A stretch of DNA of 64,000 nt from Thraustochytrium sp. TN22 (taxonomy: Eukaryota > Sar > Bigyra > Thraustochytrida > Thraustochytriidae). The notes beneath the pieces were generated by a model. That model was not told the DNA's origin. It was given only the letters and a program-made list of their open reading frames with translations, and searched no databases. Shown here one piece after another: positions 9,284-18,615 of the stretch (positions are counted from its first letter, which is position 1; each line of letters starts with the position of its first letter). The translations under genes and the position numbers were made by a program. The DNA lies in contig JABLUY010000154.1 in assembly GCA_013306675.1 (NCBI GenBank), positions 29,089 to 93,088 on the forward strand, in the 5' to 3' direction.

Positions 9284-10704
9284 TCAGCGTCGGCGTCAGC
9301 CTCGGCTTCAGCGTCGTCGCCGTTGTCATCCTCATGTTCTTGGTCCTCCACATCGTCCGCGTCCGCATTCTCGTCCTCGTCCTCGTCCTCAAGGCCGACC
9401 CCGTCCTCGCCTTTTACGTCGGTGCCTTCGCTTGCGCGGACCTTCTCCCAGACCGGTCCCGGGAGCAGCGCGAGCGCCACCGGCGTGACCTGGGCTGGCG
9501 GCGGGCCGACCGGCCAAGACGTCATCGCGGAGCGCCAGGGCGCGAGGCCGAGCGGCGCCGGCACGCCGAGCGCCGGCAGGACCATGTTGGGCCCCGGCAT
9601 GTGCTCCTCGTACGGGCAGCGCTGCACAGAGGCGTCCCAGAAACCCACCATGAAGGTAAGGCGCGAGGCGCTGCGCGCGGCGGGTGCGCGGCCCAGCGTG
9701 GGCACGACGCCGTGGAGCAGGCGGCCGTCGAAGAAGGCGAAGCGGTTGCGCAGCGGCTCCACGAGCGCGCCGTGCGTGGCCAACAGATCGGTAGCCTCCT
9801 CGAACCTGCGGTCCGTGACAAGCGTGGGCGCGCCCGAGCCCTCTTCCACGTAAAACACCGAGGAGAAGATCGGGTGGTGCAGCTGACCACCGTGCGTGAG
9901 CCGCCACTCGTCCGTGTCCCAGTGCAGCTGGTGGCCGCTCATGGCGTCGCGCCGGTGGACCCACCACTCGGCGTGCACGATGTCCTCGTTCCTTGCGCCC
10001 GGCCGCGGGGCGTCCTTGACCAGCGGCAAAAGGTAGTCGCGAATGAGCGCTTCGGCCGCGATGGTGGGCTCGCGGCTGAGGTCGTACGAATAGCTAAAGT
10101 AGCCTGTGGTCCCGTAGCGGTGGGAGGACCAAAAGGGCGCGTCGCGGCTAAAGTGCTGCGCGATGGTGCGCACCATGGCCTCCGGCACGGCGGCATCGCG
10201 CACGCTAACGAGCGCCGTGGGCCTCGCGCCGGCCGCCGCCTCGGCGCCCGCGAAGATCCCGGCCTGCAGGCGCCAGCGGAACCCGAGCCTCGACAGCAGG
10301 TGGTCCGCCTCGGTGGCTTCGCCGCGCGCAAGCAGCGCCAGCGCCAGCACGTACGTCGCCGACTCGCTCTGCGCCTGCACCTTGCGCAGCAGCCGAATCG
10401 CCTCGTCCGCGCGCTCCGGCGCGTGTCGCAGCAGCGTCTCGGCGAGCAGCTCATCTGCCGCGGCGGCGGCCGCCGCCGCCGCCACGCCGCCGCTCGCCTC
10501 CCGCGCCTCGCCGCACAGCCGCTCCACCTCGCCCACGCCGCGCGCGCCCAGCCGCTCCTCCACGCCGCGCGCCTCCGCCACCAGCGCCGCCGCCTCGGCC
10601 TCGGCCGCGGCAAGGGCCGCAGCTTCGGCGGCGGCTAGGGCCGCGCCGGCCGCGGCCGCGGGCCCGCCGCCGCCGCCCGTCTCCTCGCGCCGCGCGCGCT
10701 TCAT
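8374..10704 (-). CDS. 2-oxoglutarate/Fe(II) oxygenase-like protein with a long (Ala-Asp) repeat linker
   Basis: 776 residues from ATG 10704. After an Ala/Glu-rich helical N-terminus (1-120), residues about 160-360 look like a prolyl-4-hydroxylase-type jelly roll. The iron-binding pair HxD is H261/D263 (in QLHWDTDEW), the distal His is H331 (LLHGVVP), and R348 (ASRLTF) is suitable for 2-oxoglutarate. A tract of about 20 Ala-Asp dipeptides (GTCGGC hexamers, 9175-9300) then separates a helical C-terminal domain of about 240 residues that I do not recognise. Function is inferred from motif spacing only: hydroxylation of a protein or small molecule. It is divergent from the DDX3-like gene, with about 850 bp between starts. 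Confidence 0.7.
9175..9300 (+). repeat. GTCGGC hexanucleotide array within the oxygenase gene
   Basis: About twenty copies of GTCGGC with a few single-base variants (gttggc, atcagc). It is read on the minus strand as Ala-Asp dipeptides. It stays in frame with the gene at 8374-10704 and forms an acidic linker. Confidence 0.95.
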
Positions 10705-11554
10705 GCTCCGCCGCCCGCGCGCCGCTGTTCAGGTTCTGCGGCTCGCCGCGCGCCGCGGCCACCCGGCATGTGCCATGGCGCGCCATGGCGCGCCATGGCG
10801 GCCGGGCGTGTCCCGGTCCGCGGCCCGGGGGCTGCGCCGCACGAGAGGCTGCGCGCCGCTGGCGTCCTTCGCCCTCCGGCGCGCCACTCGCTGCGCTGGG
10901 CTCCGTTCCGCCGCCTTGCGCAGCCGTGCCGTGCTGCGGCACGACGCAGCCTTGGCGGGCCTTGGCGGCCAGGAGCTCTCTCATCGCGACGCAGCCGCGC
11001 GGGATGTGGCCGCGCGTCCTGTCGAGCACGCACGCGTCGATCTGCCGTCGCAGCGCGCCGGCGCAGAGCGAGGCTTGCCCAGCTGCCCGAGTCAGCCCCT
11101 GAGTCAGGGCGCGAACTTGACGTTGAACTTGAACTGTGACCGCTCGGCGGCGCCTCGGCCCTCGGGGTCGCGCACGACCGCGGTCGCGGGTCACCCCGAC
11201 GGGCACCGACGTCATCCAGTCGGCGGCGCGGCGGGCGGCGCCGGGCGCGAGAACGACGCCGAGGAGGGCGTCAACGGCGTCGACTCCGCGGCGAAGCGAG
11301 CGGCAGCGGCGCCCGAGCGCCGCGAGGAGGCCCCGCCCCGCCCCCCGCTCGCGTTTGCGGCCCTCGAGCGGCCGGACGGCCGGCGGCGGCCGAGCGGCGG
11401 CGGCGGCGGCGACGACGACGGGCACCAGCAAACCGCCAACGTCAACGCGGAGAAGCTCGCGAGGAAGCTCCGGCAGCAGGAGCAGCAGCAGCAGCTGGAG
11501 CTGGAGCGGGAGGAGGAGGAGGAGGAGGAGGAGGAGGAGGAGGAGGAGGCGATC
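10705..11554. promoter_or_regulatory. Divergent promoter region, 2OG-like gene and DDX3-like gene
   Basis: About 850 bases between divergent starts. It includes three tandem copies of the perfect 10-bp palindrome CGCCATGGCG (10771-10800). From about 11230 the plus strand reads with strong coding bias in the helicase frame (ENDAEEGVNG, then LARKLRQQEQQQQ and a Glu run). The helicase may therefore start further upstream through a 5' exon or a missed start. Confidence 0.55.
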
Positions 11555-13501
11555 ATGCAGGCGACGCGCGCGCGCGGCGGCGGCCGCGGCGGCGGCGGCC
11601 GCGGCGGCCGCGGCGGCGGCCGCGGCGGAGGCCGGGGCGGCTCCGGCGGCGCACAGCAGGGCGGCGCACAGCAGGGCGGCGGCGGGATGAACCGCGAGGC
11701 GCGCAAGGAGGGCCGGCGCAAGCGGCAGGCCGCGGCCGTGGAGAAGAAGGCGAACGCGGAGACGGAGTACTTCTGGGCCGCGGTGCGGTCGCAGGCGGCC
11801 AAGGCGCGCAACAACGGCGGCGCGCCCATGGGGGGCGGCGGGCCGCGGCGCGAGGGCGAGGAGAGCGTCTTCGGGGCGAAGACGACGACCTCGGGCATCG
11901 ACTTCGACAAGTACGACGACATCAAGGTGGAATGCAGCGACGAGCAGGTGCAGCCGCTGGAGCGCTTCGCGGACGTGAGCGAGGCGCTGGGCGGCGAGCT
12001 GCTGCGCAGCGTGGAGCGCATGGGTTACGCCAAGCCGACGCCTATCCAGCGGTACGCCATCCCAAGCGCGCTCAAGGGCCGCGACCTCATGTGCTCGGCG
12101 CAGACTGGCAGCGGCAAGACCGCCTCGTTTCTGGTGCCCACGATCGCGGCCATGCTGCGCGACGCTTCCGCGCAGCAGCCATCGGCGCGCGAGGGCGGCA
12201 CGGTGTTCCCCGCGACCGTGGTGCTGGCGCCTACGCGCGAGCTGGCCTCGCAGATCGACGTTGAGGCGAACAAGCTGTGCTACTGGACGCGCATCGCGCC
12301 GCTCTGCGTGTACGGCGGCGCGCCGGCGCGCTCGCAGCTCGAGGCGCTCGCCAGGGCCGGCCCGTACCCGGTGCTGCTGACCGCCACGCCGGGCCGCCTC
12401 ATCGACTTCGTGGACCGCGGCGTCATTCGCCTCGCCGGCGTGCGCCATCTCGTGCTGGATGAGGCCGACCGCATGCTGGACATGGGCTTTGAGCCGCAGG
12501 TGCGCCGCATCGTGCAGCAGCGCGACATGCCGCCGGCCGCCAAGCGCTCCACGCTCATGTTCAGCGCCACCTTCCCGCAGGCCATCCAGAAGCTCGCCGC
12601 CGACTTTTTGCGCCCGGGCTACACCTGGATCGCCGTCGGCGTCGTCGGCAGTACCACGGCGTCCATCACGCAGCGCCTCGTGCTGGCCAGCAGCGACCGC
12701 TCCCAGAAGATGAAGCTGCTCGCCGACCAGCTGCGCGAGGTCGACGGCCGCACGCTCGTCTTCGTGCGCATGAAGCGCTCCGCGCACCTGGTCAAGCGCC
12801 GCCTCGAGAAGGAGTTCGGCATCAGCGCCGGCGAGATTCACGGCGACCGCTCGCAGCAGCAGCGCGAGGCCGCGCTCGACGCCTTCCGCGCCGGCAGAAT
12901 GAACGTGCTCATCGCCACCAACGTCGCTGCGCGCGGCCTCGACATCCCCGAGGTCACCCACGTCATCAACTTCGACCTCCCGGTCACCGAGGCAGACTTC
13001 TCCGACTACGTGCATCGCGTCGGCCGCACGGGCCGTGCTGGCCACCGCGGCGTCGCCACCAGCTTTTACGTGCCCGGCTTCGACCCCAAGCAGGGCAACG
13101 GAAAGATCGCCCCCGCGCTCCTCGACTTCCTCCAGGGCGCCGACCAGGAGGTCCCGGACTGGTTCCTCGCGCTCCCCGAGCTCGCCGGCGCGCGCTCCAA
13201 GTCTGCGCGCCCGCCTCCGCCGCCCGGAAAGGCGGTCGGCCCGGCGGCCACCGACCACCGTCGCGGCCGTGGTAGTGGTGGTGGCGGTGGCGGTGGCGGT
13301 GGTGGCCGGCCTCGCGGCCCTCGGAATGGTGGTGGTGGTGGTGGTGGTGGTGGTCGTGGTGGTGGTGGTGGTGGTGGTGGTGGAGCTGGCAATGCCAATG
13401 CCAATGCCAATGGTCATGCCAACGGCGCCGCCCGCCGTGGCCGTGGAGGCCGCGGCGGCCGCGGCGGCCGTGGTGGAAGCAGCGCTCAGCCTCAGGCTTA
13501 G
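11555..13501 (+). CDS. DEAD-box ATP-dependent RNA helicase, Ded1/DDX3 subfamily
   Basis: 648 residues from ATG 11555. It unwinds RNA duplexes, classically in translation initiation. Domains: an Arg/Gly-rich N-terminus; Q motif KPTPIQ; motif I AQTGSGKT (182-189); PTRELA; TPGRL; motif II DEAD (302-305); motif III SAT (337-339); ARGLDIP; motif VI HRVGRTGR (487-494); then a long RGG/poly-Gly tail with an Asn-Ala repeat. The FxDVSEALGGEL region and the YWTRIAPLCVYGGA segment place it with Ded1/DDX3. The frame is open further 5' with coding-like codons and an EEE run. No upstream ATG close by gives a sensible protein, so 11555 is the conservative start and the true N-terminus may be longer. Confidence 0.93.
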   Translation: MQATRARGGGRGGGGRGGRGGGRGGGRGGSGGAQQGGAQQGGGGMNREARKEGRRKRQAAAVEKKANAETEYFWAAVRSQAAKARNNGGAPMGGGGPRREGEESVFGAKTTTSGIDFDKYDDIKVECSDEQVQPLERFADVSEALGGELLRSVERMGYAKPTPIQRYAIPSALKGRDLMCSAQTGSGKTASFLVPTIAAMLRDASAQQPSAREGGTVFPATVVLAPTRELASQIDVEANKLCYWTRIAPLCVYGGAPARSQLEALARAGPYPVLLTATPGRLIDFVDRGVIRLAGVRHLVLDEADRMLDMGFEPQVRRIVQQRDMPPAAKRSTLMFSATFPQAIQKLAADFLRPGYTWIAVGVVGSTTASITQRLVLASSDRSQKMKLLADQLREVDGRTLVFVRMKRSAHLVKRRLEKEFGISAGEIHGDRSQQQREAALDAFRAGRMNVLIATNVAARGLDIPEVTHVINFDLPVTEADFSDYVHRVGRTGRAGHRGVATSFYVPGFDPKQGNGKIAPALLDFLQGADQEVPDWFLALPELAGARSKSARPPPPPGKAVGPAATDHRRGRGSGGGGGGGGGGRPRGPRNGGGGGGGGGRGGGGGGGGGAGNANANANGHANGAARRGRGGRGGRGGRGGSSAQPQA

Positions 13502-14820
13502 ATGTTGAACACGACGGCGACCGGGGACGAGAGCCCGGTTTGCCCCCTCCATGCTAGTAGGGTAGTAGAAGAGAGTTGGTAGCCAACTTGATGTCATCTT
13601 CAAGTGTGATTCATGTGGTGAAAAGATGCCGCGCTTGCCAGGGCTGCTCGCGCTACGCGTCCCCGCCTGCCGGCTGCTGCCGCCGGCTGTTGGACACGGG
13701 GTTCTTTGTGTCTCGCGCCTGTCTCGCGCCCGTGCCGCGTCCTGTTTGCAGGCTCTCTCCGCAGTAGGTCAGCTGGCTGGCTCAGCAGCCTCACCTCCAC
13801 ACCTGGCCATGGATGGCGCCGCACCAGCGCGCAGGCTTGCGCAGGCACCAGGCTAGCTCCAGCTGCGTCGCTAGGAGACTCCGCCACGCCCGCGAGACAC
13901 AACCTCCGTCTCGCTTCGTCGCGCCGCCGCGCTCCGATCGCCGGCAGCCAGCTGGACGGGCGCAATCCGCGTCTGGCCGCCTGCGCAAACCACGACGGCG
14001 CGCAGCAGCAGCGAGTCCTCCCGACGCGGCCCGGCCGCGACCCGGCCGCTTTCATTTCTTCTTGCCAATCCCGTGCATCCTGGATGTCGCGTCCATGTCA
14101 TTTTCCCTTCTGTGTCCGCCGGGTACCCTCCTCTGGGCTCATTTCCCCCACCTCCCCCCTCCGCCACTGTCCCGATTCCCCTTGACCTCACCGGGTCCGC
14201 TCGCGACACCCTCCCGCAGCTCCTCCCGCCCCCCTACGGCTGCGGTAGGAAGCAGACAGAGCCCAGCCGCGCGCATCGCGAAGCGGTGCCCGCCCTCCCC
14301 CGAGGCACACTGCGCGCGGAACCGGGACCCGTGCAGGGGTCGTCGCCAGAACTCGTGCCCGAGTCTATGTCGCACGGGCGAAGGCAGAACCGGGCGCGGC
14401 GGCGGCGCGGCGGCGGCGCGGCAGAAGCGCATCGCGGCGGGCGGCGAAAGCGACGGCGAAGGAGGCCAGGCCGCGGCAGGCAGCGGCGCCGAGGCCCGCC
14501 AGGCCAGGCAGGCCAGGCTGCAGGCGGCTGGCTCCAGCGAGCGGGGGAAGGAAGGGAGGCGGCCTCGCCATTGCTCAGACCGTTGGCGCGCAGCGCGGCG
14601 CAAGTCGAGTTCCGCCAGCCAAACCAACAGCTTTGCGAGCGCGCAGCGGCTAGCTGGCCGGCCGGCACGGGGCGGTGGCGCCGGCGACGGCGCTCAGCGA
14701 GCCTGCGCTGCGCCTCTGCAGCAGCCCCGCGGCGCGAGAGTCGGCCCGGCGGAGGCGCGGCTGGAGCGCAGAACCAGAAGCGCGCGCAGGCAGGCCACGC
14801 CACAGGCAGCACAAGCGAAA
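13502..14820. other. Intergenic region before the 362-residue protein
   Basis: About 1.3 kb. The plus-strand frame of the next gene is open through much of it, but the codon pattern is unlike the gene and the peptide is Arg/Ser/Pro-rich low complexity. It probably holds the 3' end of the helicase mRNA and the promoter and leader of the next gene. No RNA gene seen. Confidence 0.5.
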
Positions 14821-15909
14821 ATGCTCCTCGCGGCGGCTGCCGGCGGTGGCGGGGACAGCGTGTGCGCGAAGGACATGGACTCCGTGCACGTGTACGACGG
14901 CCACGGCGAGGTGGTGGAGGAGTGCAAGGAGCAAGAGGCGGACGGCGTGGTGGCGATGCTCGAGGGCAAGGGCAAGGGCCGCGAGCGCACGCGCACGGAC
15001 TCGAACGAGTCCTCCAGCACGGCGGCGTCCGGCGAGAGGGAAGGCCGCGCCGACACGTTGCTGGAGGAGGAGGAGGAGGACCAACTGACGGACGTGGAGG
15101 ATGACGACGACGACGGCGGCAACGAGGGGAACGTGGCCGGGGTCGCCAGCCGTAGGAGCGCATCCGAAGGCAAGAAGAACAAGAAGGCATGGCACCGGCG
15201 CGAGAACTCGCTGCTTTCGCTGCGCGGCCGCATGCCGAGCGACCTCAGCGTGTGCAGCTGGTCGCCCAGGCTCGCCAACTGGCCGCTGCGCCCCAGGCAC
15301 ATGCGCAACGGCAGCTCCGCCACCATGGGCGGCAGCGAGCGCTGGACGCTGGACCGCGAGAACGTCCACGCGCAGCCGCTCGCCGGCACTCCGGACAAGA
15401 GCTCGACGCCGTACGCCTGCGTCGGCGCCGGTGCGCCGACCTCGCCCCCCTCCGGCCCCGAGCGCGTGTGCATCAGCCAGTTCACGCTGCGCACACGCAG
15501 CACCGTGACCGCCTCCACCATCGACCTCGTTGGCCGCGACGAGTTCGAAGCCGTCGTGCGCGAGTGTCGCCAGCTCTACCGGTCGCCACGCGTGCCGCCC
15601 ATGCTGCGGCCGCCCAGCAAGACCCGCTCTCGTGTCGAGAGCAGCATCGTCCCCTTCCTCCACGACGTGAACGCGCGCATCGCGCAGCGTGGCGCCCCGG
15701 TCTACTTTACCGTCGAGTCCGAGTACGAGTCCATCGCCTCCAACCACCCCACCTACTACCTCCAGGTGCACCACTACGTGCGCGCTGCTGTGCCGGAGCC
15801 CTGGCCTGTTGATTCGCGCGACGACAAGTTGCCCCGCGCCCCTGCGCAGACCACGGCCAGCCCAGCGCGCCGCCAAATGAGGAGGCAATCCCGCCGTAAC
15901 TCCATCTGA
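14821..15909 (+). CDS. Uncharacterised protein with acidic and basic low-complexity regions
   Basis: 362 residues from ATG 14821, chosen because coding bias begins here. Residues 80-100 contain Glu/Asp runs (LLEEEEEDQL, DVEDDDDDGG), followed by a basic Lys-rich patch. The C-terminal third is more ordered, with SIVPFLHDVNARIAQRG, VYFTVESEYESI and TYYLQVHHYV, suggesting a beta-rich module. The tail is Arg/Ser-rich. I do not recognise a family. A splice donor-like sequence sits inside the last codons (GTAACT at 15896) with a strong acceptor at 16074 and matching phase, so the true C-terminus may differ (see findings). Confidence 0.65.
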   Translation: MLLAAAAGGGGDSVCAKDMDSVHVYDGHGEVVEECKEQEADGVVAMLEGKGKGRERTRTDSNESSSTAASGEREGRADTLLEEEEEDQLTDVEDDDDDGGNEGNVAGVASRRSASEGKKNKKAWHRRENSLLSLRGRMPSDLSVCSWSPRLANWPLRPRHMRNGSSATMGGSERWTLDRENVHAQPLAGTPDKSSTPYACVGAGAPTSPPSGPERVCISQFTLRTRSTVTASTIDLVGRDEFEAVVRECRQLYRSPRVPPMLRPPSKTRSRVESSIVPFLHDVNARIAQRGAPVYFTVESEYESIASNHPTYYLQVHHYVRAAVPEPWPVDSRDDKLPRAPAQTTASPARRQMRRQSRRNSI

Positions 15910-16606
15910 GTGAGCGGTCGGCCTCTGTCACGTGTGGGTGGAGAGCGAGGGGCTGGGCCCTTCTTCGCGCGCCGCGTCGTCGCCCTCGCATGACCTGACT
16001 TGCGTTTCCTCCGAGTCTGACTGCTGTCGAAGCCTGATTACATCATTTGTTCTGTCTCATCTGCTCTGCTGCAGTCCGTGCCGCGGCCACGGCCGGCCTC
16101 GCCACTCCCGAGCACATCATCGAAGTCATCATCTTCATCTGCATTCGCCAGAGCACCACCACCGCCACCGCAAAGCTGCCGCGCTCCCTCGAGAAGAAGC
16201 TTCTCTCCGAGAAAGCGCCTCGGTGCCTGATCAAATTCGCAGGCCTGCGTCGCCTCGGGGCAAGCGATCGCTCCCAGCAAAGCTGGCGCCGACGTCCTTC
16301 GCCTGGCGGCGCCTCGCAGCCCACGAGCCGCGGCCGGCCGCCTCGCGCTCGGGCTCGCCCTCCTCGGCGTCCACGTCCACGTTCGCCAGCGAGAAGAACC
16401 TGAGACTCTCACAGAAGAGGCGCGCCGAGCAGCGCAAAGCAAAGCAAACCAAGAAGTTCGCCGAGCGCGCGCGGCGGCGGGCGGGCGGGCGGGCGGCGGG
16501 CGGCGCTCGGGCGGCGCTCGGGCGGCGCAGCGGCGGACGGCACGCGCAGCGCGCGGCGGCGAGGCGGCGGCGGCGGCGGAGGCGGAGGCGAGCGCGAGGC
16601 GCCGTC
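15910..16606. other. Intergenic region with a possible extra exon
   Basis: About 700 bases before the UIM gene. A pyrimidine-rich tract ending in ctgctctgctgcag (to 16074) looks like a splice acceptor. The following 170 bases are open on the plus strand with good codon bias. The rest is GC-rich leader of the UIM gene. Confidence 0.45.
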
Positions 16607-18064
16607 ATGGAGCACCGCCGCGGCGAGGCGGAGCGCGACAGGCTCGCCGTCGTGGGCCAGGGCGTGGGCGGCGAGGGCGAGGAGGGCGGCGCCGCGAGGG
16701 CGGCCTCCGCCGGCGCAAGAGCCCCGTCAGCGCCCGCGGCCGCAGGGTCGGCGTTTCAGGCGGGCCGCCACGAACCCGGAGCGAGGGCACGCCCTCGACG
16801 CAGCGCCACGGGCGCGGGCAGCCAGAGCGCGGTGCGCAGGCGCCAGCAGAACGCACAGGAGTCGCACCGCGCGCGCATCTACGGTAGCTCAGGGCCCGGG
16901 CGAAACGCCGCGCTCTACGGCGGCGCGCGGGGCAGGCGGAACGATAGCCAGGACAATGAGAACGGCGATGGCAACGACGAGGACGAGGCCATCGACGACG
17001 AGGACGAGGACGGCGCGCCCGGCGCCGAGGCCGCGCAGCTCTTCCAGGGCCGCAACCGGTTCGCCCATTTGAGCCCCGACCGTGTCGCGGACGCCTCGCC
17101 CGTGCTCAACTCGCTGCTCGCGGCGGAACCGTCCTGGCTCCGGGCGGGCGTCAACGCGGACCGGTTCCGCCGCAGCACGGAGCGCGACTACGGCGACACC
17201 TGGGGTTACGGCGACGAGTCCGACGAGCACATGCAGCAGCTTCTGCAGGAATCCTACGCCACAACGCACAGGGCCCTGCGGCATCAGCTAGATCATGGTA
17301 GAGGGCTTGGCGCCCCGGCCGATGACCACGACGAGGCTGCCATGCTCGAGGCCGCCATCCGCGCCTCGCTGGAGAGCGCCAAGCCCGACGCCACATCGTC
17401 TCCTGGTGGCGACGGCGCGGCTGGTCGCGCCGCGGTCGACCTTCGACAAGGCGGCGTTGGCGCCGGTGACCTTGACGTCGAGGACGAGGACGATTTTGGC
17501 CTCAAGCACGCGCTCGAACTTTCCAAGCAGCTGGAAGACGATTCGGGCCGACTCAACCAGGAAGTTATCGACGTGCAGCTTGCACAGCTCGTCGAATCAT
17601 ACCCGGAGGAGGTCGTGATGCAGACGCTCTCTACTTTTGAGGAGATGCGCGAGCGCTACGAAGAGGAGGGCGGCCCGCCGCCCTCGGTCGACGCTGCGCT
17701 GGAACAGGCGCAGCGTCAGGTTCGCCAGCGCAGGGCTGCCGAGGAGGCCCAGGCCCTCATCGATGCACAGTTCGAGGAGTTTAGCGACTCCCAACCGCCC
17801 GAGGTTCTCGCCGAGGCGCGCGAGATCTTCGAGACTCTCAGCAAGGAGCTCGCCGAGAGCGGCGGCCGCGCACCTTCGGTCGAGTACGCCCTGAGTCTTG
17901 CGCAGGACCGCGCCAAGGCTCGCGCCGCCAGCGCTCAGGACGCCCGCCGCCAGGAGGAGCAGCGCCAGCAGGACGAGCGCGACCGCCAGGCCCAGGCGCG
18001 CCGTCAAGAGTCGCGCGAGGAGCGCGCCGCGCGCTTCGCGGCTGCCTTCGACCGCCGCAAGTAA
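16607..18064 (+). CDS. Ubiquitin-interacting-motif (UIM) protein
   Basis: 485 residues from ATG 16607. Residues 1-110 are Arg/Ala/Ser-rich, then an acidic stretch (NDEDEAIDDEDEDG). Two UIM-type helices are visible: residues about 242-258 (DEAAMLEAAIRASLES) and about 293-312 (DEDDFGLKHALELSKQLED). Both have the acidic block, conserved Ala and Ser, and small spacing typical of UIMs that bind ubiquitin. The C-terminal 160 residues are a charged helix (Glu/Arg/Gln-rich), probably coiled coil. A role in ubiquitin-dependent trafficking or proteasome delivery is inferred only from the UIMs. Its last 35 or so bases are partly duplicated downstream at 18206-18296. Confidence 0.72.
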   Translation: MEHRRGEAERDRLAVVGQGVGGEGEEGGAARAASAGARAPSAPAAAGSAFQAGRHEPGARARPRRSATGAGSQSAVRRRQQNAQESHRARIYGSSGPGRNAALYGGARGRRNDSQDNENGDGNDEDEAIDDEDEDGAPGAEAAQLFQGRNRFAHLSPDRVADASPVLNSLLAAEPSWLRAGVNADRFRRSTERDYGDTWGYGDESDEHMQQLLQESYATTHRALRHQLDHGRGLGAPADDHDEAAMLEAAIRASLESAKPDATSSPGGDGAAGRAAVDLRQGGVGAGDLDVEDEDDFGLKHALELSKQLEDDSGRLNQEVIDVQLAQLVESYPEEVVMQTLSTFEEMRERYEEEGGPPPSVDAALEQAQRQVRQRRAAEEAQALIDAQFEEFSDSQPPEVLAEAREIFETLSKELAESGGRAPSVEYALSLAQDRAKARAASAQDARRQEEQRQQDERDRQAQARRQESREERAARFAAAFDRRK

Positions 18065-18615
18065 GTAAGGGGAGTCTCCTCCGCGACAGCCTGCCGACTG
18101 GAAATCCTACCTGGCGGCTGGAAAGCTTTTCAGGTGCAGGCTGTTCGCGACGGCCGGGCCGTGGCCGCCCTGGCCCTGCTCGTTCGCTCCACCTTGATTT
18201 GGCTTCGCCGCGCGCCTCGCGGCTGCCTTCAAGTTTTGCCGCCGCCTTTTGCCGCCGCCTTTTGCCGCCGCAAGGATGGGACTCTCCGCCACGAGAGCGT
18301 ACCTGGTACCGACAGGCCTGCCTGTCTCCCGCAAGCTAGCTGGGCTCCTCGCGACGGCCAGCCCGAGGCCGCCCAGGTCCTCCTCGTACCCCACCTGGTG
18401 GGTCTGGTCTGTCTGCGTTCGCCGCTGCAGAGCTGGAACTCCTCGGCTCGCGCGAGCCCGCGACCTCGACGACGCGCGCACGGGCGCGGCGGACGGCGGC
18501 GGCGCGGCGGCGGGGGGCGGCGAGGCGAGGCGAGGCGAGGCGAGGCGACGCGAGGCGACGCGAGCTGTGACCCGGCCGGCCCGGCGCCCGCAGGCGCGGC
18601 GCGGCAGCGGGCGGC
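18065..18615. other. Intergenic region with a copy of the UIM gene tail
   Basis: About 550 bases between two same-strand genes. At 18206-18296 there is a degenerate copy of the UIM gene's final codons and 3' flank. At about 18519-18562 there is a GCGAG-type pentamer run (gaggcgaggcgaggcgag). No gene is visible. Confidence 0.6.
18206..18296 (+). repeat. Degenerate duplicate of the UIM gene 3' end
   Basis: The segment gcgcctcgcggctgccttc matches the CDS end at about 18026-18060 (gcgcttcgcggctgccttcg). It is followed by an internal expansion (ttttgccgccgcc repeated), then gccgcaagg and a match to the CDS 3' flank (gggactctccgcc versus ggagtctcctccgc). Confidence 0.7.

Noticed and set aside
6126-9392. 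A 1088-codon minus-strand frame across the minisatellite and the 33-bp array
   Set aside because: It consists of repeat translations (Pro-Thr, Ser-Pro-Arg and APDHVERIPS types), starts inside the 2OG-like gene in another frame and ends inside bL25 in another frame.
10163-11554. 5' extension of the helicase frame into the 2OG-like gene
   Set aside because: It overlaps the opposite-strand gene. The peptide before about 11230 is Arg/Ser/Ala low complexity. Only the part from about 11230 has plausible codons, and no ATG serves it.
10451-13603. 1050-codon minus-strand frame opposite the helicase
   Set aside because: Antisense shadow of a strongly biased gene; all helicase motifs are on the plus strand.
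18060-18150. GTAAGT at the UIM gene stop read as a splice donor
   Set aside because: The spliced product would end in a short Pro/Trp-rich peptide. The plain stop (AAG TAA) is simpler, and the downstream similarity is explained by tail duplication.
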